Assembly: GCA_900491605.1 (NCBI GenBank)
Contig: UESW01005005.1
Location: 1 to 64,000 of the forward strand
DNA: 64,000 nucleotides
DNA from: Calamus simplicifolius
Taxonomy: Eukaryota; Streptophyta; Magnoliopsida; Arecales; Arecaceae
Reading direction: 5' to 3'
Shown: positions 56,699-64,000 of the stretch, one piece after another
How the letters are laid out: each line of letters starts with the position of its first letter
Position numbering within the stretch: the stretch's first letter is position 1
Program-made: the position numbers and the translations under genes
Notes under the pieces: model-generated
The model's input: the letters and a program-made list of their open reading frames with translations, nothing else
Told to the model about the DNA's origin: nothing
Database searches by the model: none

Positions 56699-58705
56699 TG
56701 TTAGGAAATGTGTCCTACAGCCAATCATCTAGCTTGTAGACGGTTATGAGTTGATGTATATGAACATGATTTATTCAATAAATAAGAGTGAATTTTGGCC
56801 ATACAGCATGTAGTTTACATCTTCCAGTAGAATTCCAATATGTTGTAGTCCTTAGAGTTACATGTATTCGACAATGGAGGAATTGTTAAGTAACTCTTAA
56901 ATAAGTTCGCGGCCAAATGATACGTCGTTACCGAGGACGACGACGTAATCAAGTGTAGGTCGTTGTATGTCATATGGGTTGGTTTGTTCTCTTAAACCAA
57001 GGAGTGTATAATACTGGTATGACATGCGGGTGAGTGTAGGAGTACATTCACTGAACAGTGACTCATCTCTGTTGAGTGCTCAACTGCCTGGAGCAACTCA
57101 CAGAAAGGCAATGGGTATAAGTGTCCCTTTGACATGAGACTATCATGTTGACTTGATAAGCAACTCATTGTACTTAGGCACTGGACCACCCGGATTTCTA
57201 ATCCGGTGACGGAAGGTTGCTAGGTGCAGTCAAGTACTTATTGGGTCAGTGATGAGTCAAGATGGGATTGTCCACTCTAAGTGTTAGAGAGAGTGCTCGA
57301 ACTATGTTTCAATTTAGCAAAACCTTGGCCAAGGTAATCTTTGCGAGGTGTCACAAGATTCATTGCATTGAAACATACTTGGGTGATTTACTCGGAGTTG
57401 GCAGTTAACTCTGTATTCGCCCAGAGTACTAGGACAAGGGGATGAATTATGCGGCAACCATAGCCTGGGTTCCAGAATGTTGCCTTGTGCAAATTTGATC
57501 TATCCGGACGTCGGGAACCATGGCTAGATGGTCACATCGATTAGTATAGGAAGCATTCCTGTGCTACGGCTTAGGTTTGAACCTATGGAGTCACGCACAT
57601 AGTCGGATGACTTGTACGCAGGCGTGATCACTGATTTGAGTGGGACTCAATCAGATGGGTCATACGGGGTTCGTTCTGGCTATGTCTAGCTAGCTCTAGA
57701 CATTAGCGGCAGCACCTACTTCGAGGGTGATTTGAGTTAGTCAGTAACTCAAATAGAATTTTGGGACACGATATGAATCTGGAATAAAGTTAATTTGAAC
57801 CATGGACCAATGGTTGGTCTGATAACAGAGTGGGTTCGATCCGGATATCCAATAGAGCCTCTGAAAGTTTATTTATGAATTTTGAATTCATAAATCACTT
57901 CGGATTGGAGCTCGGCAAGGCACAATATGAAGTATGGTTCAAGAGCTACGAGTAGCTTCTTTCGGATTTGAATTTGGACTTCAAACGGAATTGATTGGAT
58001 CAATTCTGTTAACAAAAGAAATTTTAATTGATAATATCTTTCATTCGTCATCATCCACTTGTTATAACAGCTTGGGAACGGAGTTATTGATTATGTTACG
58101 GGAGGATGCTCAAAGGTCCCGTCACTCTACGTTTCCTCTTAGGCTCGCCGTTTGAGGGACGCATGATGAGGTGACTGCGGACTTAATGCCATGATGGGAT
58201 TCATGTAATGGTATTTTAAAGAGCTCTTTCATGATTTTTTTATTGCGAATTTTTCATCGGATATAAAAGGTTATGATGTGAATAAAAAAGGTGAACAGAA
58301 GAAAAAAAAAATGACAGAGACTTTTCCGTGAAAGCTGATCTTCTGCAATCACAGAAAGTCTGCAAGAAGTCCAATTGGAGATTGTCTCTTCTTGGGAAAA
58401 GAGTTCTCCTTCCATTGTTAAGAATTCCACCTCCTGTCTGCATTCATCAGGTGTGCGTGTGATATAGAGAGCGGTGCGTGCGGCTCTTGCAAGGCACGAA
58501 GGTAAACTTCTCTCTGCAGATCGGATCTGCTACCTTCGTTATCAACAGCTTCCGCAACGAGAGGTACTATTTAAACTTAAATAAATAATCTTAAATTTTA
58601 GATCTGTTAATTTGCTTTAATTAATATTTAATGTGAATATTAAAACCGATTTACATGCTTTCCACCTTGAGATCCTGTGCATAGGAAAACTGTTTTTTTC
58701 CTTCA
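56699..58705 (+). repeat. right LTR of the inner copia
   Basis: 2007 bp, aligns over its full length with 48968-50932, with a few indels and scattered substitutions. Ends TTTTTTTCCTTCA before the TCAAC duplication. Confidence 0.92.
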
Positions 58706-58710
58706 TCAAC

Positions 58711-59862
58711 TTGATGTAAAATTAGATTCTTGAATGATACTCTGAAAGGAAAGGTTTATATAGAGCAATCTCAAGGCTTTGTGATAAATGAAGAAGAAGA
58801 AAAAATCTACAAGCTAACACAGGCTTTATATGGCCTCAAACAAGCACCCCGAACTTGGTATAGTAAGATTGATGTCTACTTCAACTACAAAGGTTTTCAA
58901 AAAAGCAAGAATGAGCAAATATTATATATTAAGAAGCAAGGTACATATGATATTCTTTTTATTTCTCTCTATGTTATGATATGGTGATTAATGGTAATGA
59001 TGAAAGAATGATTACTAACTTTAAAATGGAGATAAGCAAAAATTTGAAATGAGTGACTTAAGTTTATTACATCAATTCTTAGGCATTGAAATTTATCAAG
59101 AAGAAGGAGTATTTATTTGCCAAATTAAGTATGCAAAAATTCTTCTTAAAAAAATTTAAATGGTGAATTATAAATCAGCTTGTACTCCATTGGTTATGAA
59201 TGAAAAGCTAAATAAATAAGATGAAAGCAAAGAAATGAATTTATCGATATTATGCATGCAGCAAGCTTGTTATCTAGGTTTATGCATAAACCTACTCAAA
59301 TTCATTTTGGGGCTGCTAAGAGAGTGTTGAGATACATTTAAAGTACTATTAATTTTGGTGTTTGGTATGTGAAGAATGTCAATGCAAAGTTATTGGGATT
59401 TTGTGACAGTGATTGGGCTGAATGTATAGATGATATAAGAAGCACTCAGGGTATGTTTTTTCTCTTGGTTTGGGAGCAGTTGCTTGGGCTTCTAAGAAAC
59501 AACAAACAGTAGCACATCATCAGCCAAGGCTGAATATGTTTCAGCATCAATGGCAGCTTCATAAGTAATATGGTTAAGGTGTATTTTGAAGGATGTTGAA
59601 GAAAAGTAAGGAGAAACTACTCCAATCTTGTGTGACAATAAATCAGCAATTGCTATGACTAAGAATCCAATCTATCATAGCCATAAAAGACACATTGCTA
59701 TCAAGCATCACTTCATTAGAGATGCAATGGAGAAAAAGAAGATTCAAATCAAATATTTCAGCTCCAATGATTAAGTTGCAGACATTTTTACTAAAGCACT
59801 TTCAGAAGATAAGTTTCAGTACTTTAGAGAATTACTGAATATCACAACAAGGAATTAAGAGG
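58711..59862 (+). pseudogene. outer copia RT remainder and RNase H
   Basis: Continues the RT after the inner copia: DVKLDFLNDTLKGKVYIEQS, YKLTQALYGLKQAPRTWYSK, frameshift at the YVDD region (ISLYVMIW). Later blocks: [35 protein letters not shown] (RNase H Asp), and C-terminal traces to about 59850. Polypurine tract AATTAAGAGGGAG precedes the right LTR. Confidence 0.82.
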
Positions 59863-59865
59863 GAG

Positions 59866-60072
59866 TGTTAAATTTTAATTCTTTATTATTATGATTAGTA
59901 TTTTATTGTTAACTCTAGTAGTTTTGTTGAGTCGTATCAAATATGGTTAGCTATGCATGGATAACGTTTAATTGAACAGACAAGTATGATGAAAAAAAAT
60001 TTCCGATTTTCTACTTTTTTTTCATCTTTCTTTCTGAGAAAAATATTAGGTTGAAACTATAGCCATTAGAAC
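59866..60072 (+). repeat. right LTR of the outer copia, interrupted
   Basis: First 207 bases align with 45600 onward (shared block TGATTAGTATTTTATT, TGAGAAAAATATTAGG). Ends where the Tat element inserts; AGAAC (60068-60072) would be the left target duplication. Confidence 0.8.
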
Positions 60073-61141
60073 TGATGACGCCGATCACTGGTCTTGAGTG
60101 CAGGAAAGTTAAGTTGGCTTGCTGAGGATCCACACGAAGCGGGGTGACCTGCAAGAAGACCCAAGATCGAGGATGCTCCGATGGGGACTCTCTGATGCTC
60201 AAGTTAGCAACCGAGGTCACAGCTGAAGGGGAGCTCGAGAGAGCTCCCTAGGGGTAGAAAGAGCTCCAGGAGTTGGAGTCCTTCTGGGGTGGAAGTGTAA
60301 GTGAGCACTTATGTTCACATACCTGGGTCTCGAGTGGACTTACCCTTTTATAGGCAGTTGACACTTGCATGGGAATTAGCCACGTGAAGTTCCGTGAGGG
60401 AGAGATGTTTGTCGAACATGTGGAAGTTACATGAATTTGGGCTGGTCAATAGGTCTTGTCCTATCGAGAGGGGGAACCGGCGGTTGGTGGGCCAAGTCCC
60501 ATCAGACGGCATAGTCAGTCGGTAGGTGGGCCTAGTCCTATCAGCGGCGAGGCCAGGCGATAGGTGGGCTGGCTATGTCAGGCTGCATGGGTCAGAGAGT
60601 TGGCAGGCTAGACGGTCGGGACCATCTTGGAGAAGCAAGATCGAGGCGGGGTCGCCTTGGCTTACTGAGAGGGGCGCCGGGGCCGACATGGAGGAGCCGA
60701 GGCTGACGTGGAGGAGCTGAGGCCGACAAGGGGTCAACTTGGAGAAGTCGGGGCCGCCTCAGCTTATCTGGAGAGGCCGGGGCCGACGAGGGTCGCCGGG
60801 GCCGATGTGGAGGAGCCGAGCCGAATTGGAGAAGTTGGGGCTGCCTCGTCTTATCTGGAGACGCCGGGCCGATGAGGGCCATTGGGGACGATGTGAAGGA
60901 GCCGAGGCCGACACGGGGCCGACTTGGAGAAGTCGGGGTTGCCTCGGCTTATCTGGAGAGGCCGGGGCCGACGAGGGCCGCCGGGGCCGATGTGGAGGAG
61001 CCGAGGCCGACACTGGGCCGACTTGGAGAAGTTGGGGCCATCTCGGCTTATCTGGAGAGCCGGGACCGACGAGGGCCGCCGGGGCCAATGTGCTCGTGCC
61101 ACTTATTTAATTTTGCCATGATTGCCCATATGGTTTCATCA
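60073..61141 (-). repeat. 3' LTR of the second Tat element (1069 bp)
   Basis: Plus strand starts TGATGACGCCG and ends GGTTTCATCA, 6-bp inverted ends TGATGA/TCATCA. The minus strand has a TATA box (GCCTATAAAAGGGTA, 60355-60341). The right end is set by the terminal inverted repeat; the partner LTR is outside the window. Confidence 0.72.
60590..61090. repeat. GC-rich repeats in the LTR
   Basis: Units such as GAGGAGCCGAGGCCGAC, CTTGGAGAAGTCGGGG and CTCGGCTTATCTGGAGAGGC recur four times with a higher-order period of about 110-120 bases. Frames on both strands across this block are repeat artefacts. Confidence 0.85.
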
Positions 61142-61718
61142 GCCACATCATATTTCCCTGGCTTTTGAGCGCGAAGGGCCATGTGCCTGTTGTCCTTTGG
61201 GCGAAAGGGGCGCGACAATTCAAAAAATGATTGCCGGTATTGGTACCTTAATGGCAGGTGATCTGGCGCGCCTTCCCGAGGCAGTGTCGCTTCGAAAATC
61301 TTTTGCAATCAAGCGGGGAGTAGGAGTTGGCATCGGCACCGAGCGTCCCGAGGGGGCGCCTCTTGGAGGATGGGAAAAAGGCGGGTGCCATCATTGCATT
61401 TCCGCTCTTCATGCACCATCATTGGCCAGGGATCCCGCTCCTCGGGCCGAACCGAGGTGAGGCACCTCAGTCACAGGAGAAATCTCCGGTGGCTCGGCAC
61501 CTGGCGCAATAGTTGCAGGCCACGTGGTGAGACCTCGGGCGATGCGATTCGAAGTCGGGGTATAAAACCGCTCTGTGGGCTCAGGGAGGACTTTTACACT
61601 GCTACTGCTTCTCTGCCTTCTTCTTCCCTGAGTTCCTCTGCAACCCGAGACCTTCATCCTTCATCTTCTCTTTAAACTTCAGGTCAGTTTCCATCCTTCA
61701 CTTCTTTATCCTTGACCC
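61142..61718 (+). promoter_or_regulatory. upstream region of the second antisense gene, with TATA box
   Basis: Region between LTR and ATG. GGTATAAAACC at 61559-61569 lies 150 bases before the start codon, followed by a pyrimidine-rich leader ending in TTCAGGTCAG near 61678. The first Tat copy has CCCAGGTCAG at the matching place, so a leader intron or shared splice site is possible. Confidence 0.5.
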
Positions 61719-64000
61719 ATGGACCGCCGGGCCATTAGGGAGGGTAATAGACCAATGGTAGAGTCGTCTCATTCCTCTGATGAGGACCATACCTCATCAG
61801 CTAGCCGAGTGCCCTAGCCGGTGGGTGGAATCACCATCCATGACCGGCCGGTGGTGAGTGACCAACCGCCTGCTCAAACCTCTCTGGTGAGAGCAGTTCC
61901 TTCTTCCTCCAACTGTCTGGCGCCTCCTCGGCAGCTGGTCTCGATCCGGCAGGGCCGGGGGGGGGCTTCCACCGTGACCCCTGAAGAGATAGAGGCCCTT
62001 ATGACTATGTATAGGGTCCCAAGCTTCATCCGTCTGTCCACGCTAGGGCCTGAGGACAGAGTGAGCTCCAACCTCTCCGGTTGGGTTGCTCTGTACGAGG
62101 AGTTCTTTCGGTGTGGGCTGTGGCTTCCCTTCCATCCCTTTTTCTTGAACCTGTTAAATAGGTATAGGTTAGTGCCGGTAGTTGACTCCAAACTTGATTC
62201 GGATCATCTGTGCCTTCATTATTCTTTGTTTCTGCCAGGGTTCCACGGTCAGTTTGTCCTTGTTCCGAGCTTTTTACAAGCTTCGCCGCCAAGGTGAGGG
62301 GGCCTGGTGGGTGTTCACCGCCAGGCCGGGTAGGGCCCTTTCCCTAGGTCTCCCATCCAAAATTAGGGGGTGGAAATCCCGATTTCTTTTTGCCCATGTA
62401 GAGGGGGTGAGGGTCAACTGGAGAGAACCAGATGTCAGCCCCAATGAAAATTTAACCGTGGGCGAGAGGGACAGGGAGCTTTTCCACTGCCTTTCTTCCT
62501 GTCAGATCCCCTCCTACAAGGAGCTCCTGTCCGAGAACTTGTATGAGGCCGAATTGGCCCCGGCAGTCGGTGAGCACGAAAACCTATTTTTCTCACCCTC
62601 GGCCCGGTACTGCATTTATTCATATTTACTAACACTTATCTTTGTGAAGCGATGAAGATTCCCACTGAAAAACTGGAGGCCGCAATGCTCCAAAAAAGAC
62701 AAGAGGCCGGCGAAGAAGTGAGGCCGACAAAAAGGGCATGGAGGAAGGCCCAGGCCGAGCTGGCCCAAACCCAGGAAGTTCCCGCAGCCCAGGCGCCTAC
62801 GGAGGAGCCGACTAGGGAGGCGCCGGCCGAAGGAGCTGTCCCAGGCCCGGCCGGGGCCGAGGTGGAAGAAGGGAGATTCCAGCCACCACTGAGGCAGTCG
62901 TGGTGGACTTGGACACCGAGGGAGAGACTCCTGTCGCTACAAATTCAGCCGAGGCAGGGCAGGTTGCAGTCATTAGTGGCCCTTTGGCTCCCGCTGAGCC
63001 GGAGGTGAAGAGGGCTCCCCCGTCTACCGGAGAGGGGGGGCAGTAGTCAAGAGGCCCAATGCCGGGGCAAGGAGGGCCGGCAAGCACAGGGCCTAGCTGG
63101 GGAGCTCGTCCCGGCAGTCCGCACACCGCTCAGCTCGGTGGCCGATAGACGAGATGCCAGAGCGGCCACAATGACTGGCACCCAAGCTCACCTCCATGGA
63201 GGACGCTGGGGAGGCTGCCATTCTCCTATCAAGGGCGCGGTCCTCGCGATCGACGAAGAGATGGGACAGCAGTCCCACGCTGGGATCCTCGACATGGTGC
63301 TGGTGTCGGTGCTCCAGGTAATTCTTCGACCCTGGTTCCCTTTTGACACATTCTGGTTAATCTGTGGCTGACAAACTTCTTCGGTGCAGATGGCCAATAG
63401 GGCCCTCGCCTTTCCCATGGCAATGTCCCATTCGGGGGAAGTGCTCGCACGTAGCCAGGGGAGGGTTGACAAATATAAGAAGCAATGCCAAACACTGTCC
63501 GAGAAACTCTCTAGGCAGCAGGAGGAGGCCAAGGCCCGGGAGGAGGGCCTGGGCGGCCGGGTGAAAGAGGTGGAGAGCCAGGCCAAAATTGAAGGCAGCC
63601 GAGCTTCCATGGCCGAGACCAAGCTGGCACTAATATCGACCAGGCTAGAGGTGGCCGGAATAAGAATAGAGGAGCTGGTCCACCAGCTCCAGCATACAGA
63701 AGGCCGGGCCGATGCGGCATCGGACGAGGCTCGAGCTGCAATGGAGAGGGCCGCCGCAGCGGAGATGAAGGTGGTCGAGGCGAGCCACGAGCAGGCGGGG
63801 TGGTGTTCCACGCTCATGAAGCCAGTGCCGGCGCTAAGGAGGCTGAGAGTTGGGCCAGGGAGGCTGAGGCGCAAGCCAAGGAAGCCGAGGCCCGAGCCGA
63901 GAATGTCGTTGCCAACTTTAAGGCTTCACAGAGTTCGAGCAAGAAGTCATCGAGGCTAGCCTTGATGCCTATGCAAAGGGCTTTGACCTTTGCAAGGCGA
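61719..64000 (+). pseudogene. Tat antisense gene (aORF), second copy, partial
   Basis: Starts at 61719 (MDRRAIREGNRPMVESSH), stop near 61816, then TPEEIEALMTMYRVPSFIRL, GWVALYEEFFRCGLWLPFHP, LLNRYRLVPV, frameshift near 62180, QLTPN, LSLFRAFYKLRRQGEGAWWV, LPSKIRGWKSRFLFAHVEGV, LSSCQIPSYKELLSENLYEA. Intron 1 is 62570-62649; exon 2 starts CGATGAAG and encodes an Ala/Pro/Glu-rich linker with frameshifts near 62870 and 63130. Intron 2 is 63318-63389, between codons for LQ and M as in the first copy. Exon 3 is a coiled coil (SEKLSRQQEEAKAREEGLGG, ARAAMERAAAAEMKVVEASH), frameshifted near 63810, and runs off the window. Confidence 0.8.

Larger units (their letters stand above)
48968..58705 (+). mobile_element. 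inner Ty1/copia element (9.7 kb) with about 2-kb LTRs
   Basis: LTRs 48968-50932 and 56699-58705, target duplication TCAAC at 48963-48967 and 58706-58710. Inserted in the outer copia RT between codons for HQL and DVK. Long LTRs, polypurine tract CAAGTGGGAGT before the right LTR. The primer site after the left LTR (TGGTTAAGGCTTAGG) is degenerate. Gag-pol order gag, protease, integrase, RT, RNase H. LTR length and gag motif suggest the Tork/Angela group; this is uncertain. Confidence 0.92.
45600..60072 (+). mobile_element. outer Ty1/copia element, degraded, split by an inner copia
   Basis: Left LTR 45600-46128, gag to early RT (46144-48967), a 9.7-kb inner copia, rest of RT and RNase H (58711-59862), and the first 207 bases of the right LTR (59866-60072), which is cut by a Tat element. 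The left and right LTR starts align (TGTTAGAATTTATTTATTTT and TGTTAAATTTTAATTCTTTA) but are clearly diverged, so this is an old element. Possible target duplication GAACG (45595-45599); the right partner is out of the window. Confidence 0.85.
60073..64000 (-). mobile_element. second Tat-type gypsy element, 3' part, cut by window end
   Basis: Minus-strand element; only its 3' LTR (60073-61141) and the antisense gene (61719 onward) are in the window. The family is inferred from the antisense gene, which matches that of the element at 22020-39657 in domain order and intron positions, and from the LTR plan. LTR and protein sequences differ enough to show a separate family. Pol should lie to the right of 64000. 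Confidence 0.82.

Noticed and set aside
60592..61121. Several overlapping open frames in the second Tat LTR
   Set aside because: Same artefact: repeat units lacking stops in most frames, and the region is LTR.
1..64000. tRNA, rRNA, riboswitch or intact host gene
   Set aside because: No cloverleaf, rRNA core or full host gene could be recognised on either strand; tRNA-like strings are primer-binding sites of retroelements.

Overview
This window is plant nuclear DNA made almost wholly of nested transposable elements. I see no intact host gene, no rRNA or tRNA gene and nothing bacterial. The signs are LTR retrotransposons primed by initiator tRNA-Met, Ty1/copia and Ty3/gypsy domain orders, plant L1-type LINEs with a C-terminal RNase H, a CACTA transposon, and GT-AG introns. 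The mix of SIRE-like copia, Tat-type gypsy with an antisense gene and a CRM-like gypsy suggests an angiosperm, probably a monocot with a large genome; a palm is only a guess.

Layout. (1) 1-4426, minus: 5' end of a SIRE/Maximus-like copia element whose 5' LTR holds a solo LTR of its own family (1588-3150, TSD CACAC). (2) About 4432-20340, plus: an old copia element broken into four coding pieces by a CACTA element (4763-9452), a 5'-truncated LINE (9812-11741), a near full-length LINE (11980-17781, 13-bp TSD) and a 176-bp foldback insert (19469-19644). (3) 20341-22019: no recognisable gene. (4) 22020-39657, minus: a Tat-lineage gypsy element with a minisatellite-bearing LTR pair, an intact gag frame, protease, RT, two RNase H domains, integrase, a ~101-bp tandem array and a spliced antisense gene. 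Its integrase is split by a complete CRM-like gypsy element (27559-33433). (5) 39658-45599: a solo Tat-like LTR (40234-41186), TA microsatellites, and a Del/Tekay chromovirus remnant (42149-45487) that looks chimeric. (6) 45600-60072, plus: a degraded copia element with a 9.7-kb copia element (48968-58705, TSD TCAAC) inside its reverse transcriptase. (7) 60073-64000: a second Tat-type element, cut by the window end, showing its 3' LTR and the same antisense gene.

The most interesting signal is that antisense gene. It occurs in two clearly different Tat elements with its own TATA box, the same domain order (putative gypsy-type transposon domain, acidic/proline-rich linker, coiled coil) and two introns at matching places. 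Most other coding regions are pseudogenes. Exceptions with long open frames are the Tat gag (36972-38501), the Tat RT/RNase H (34875-36032) and parts of the CRM-like and inner copia polyproteins. All family names come from reading translated motifs by eye; no database search was possible.
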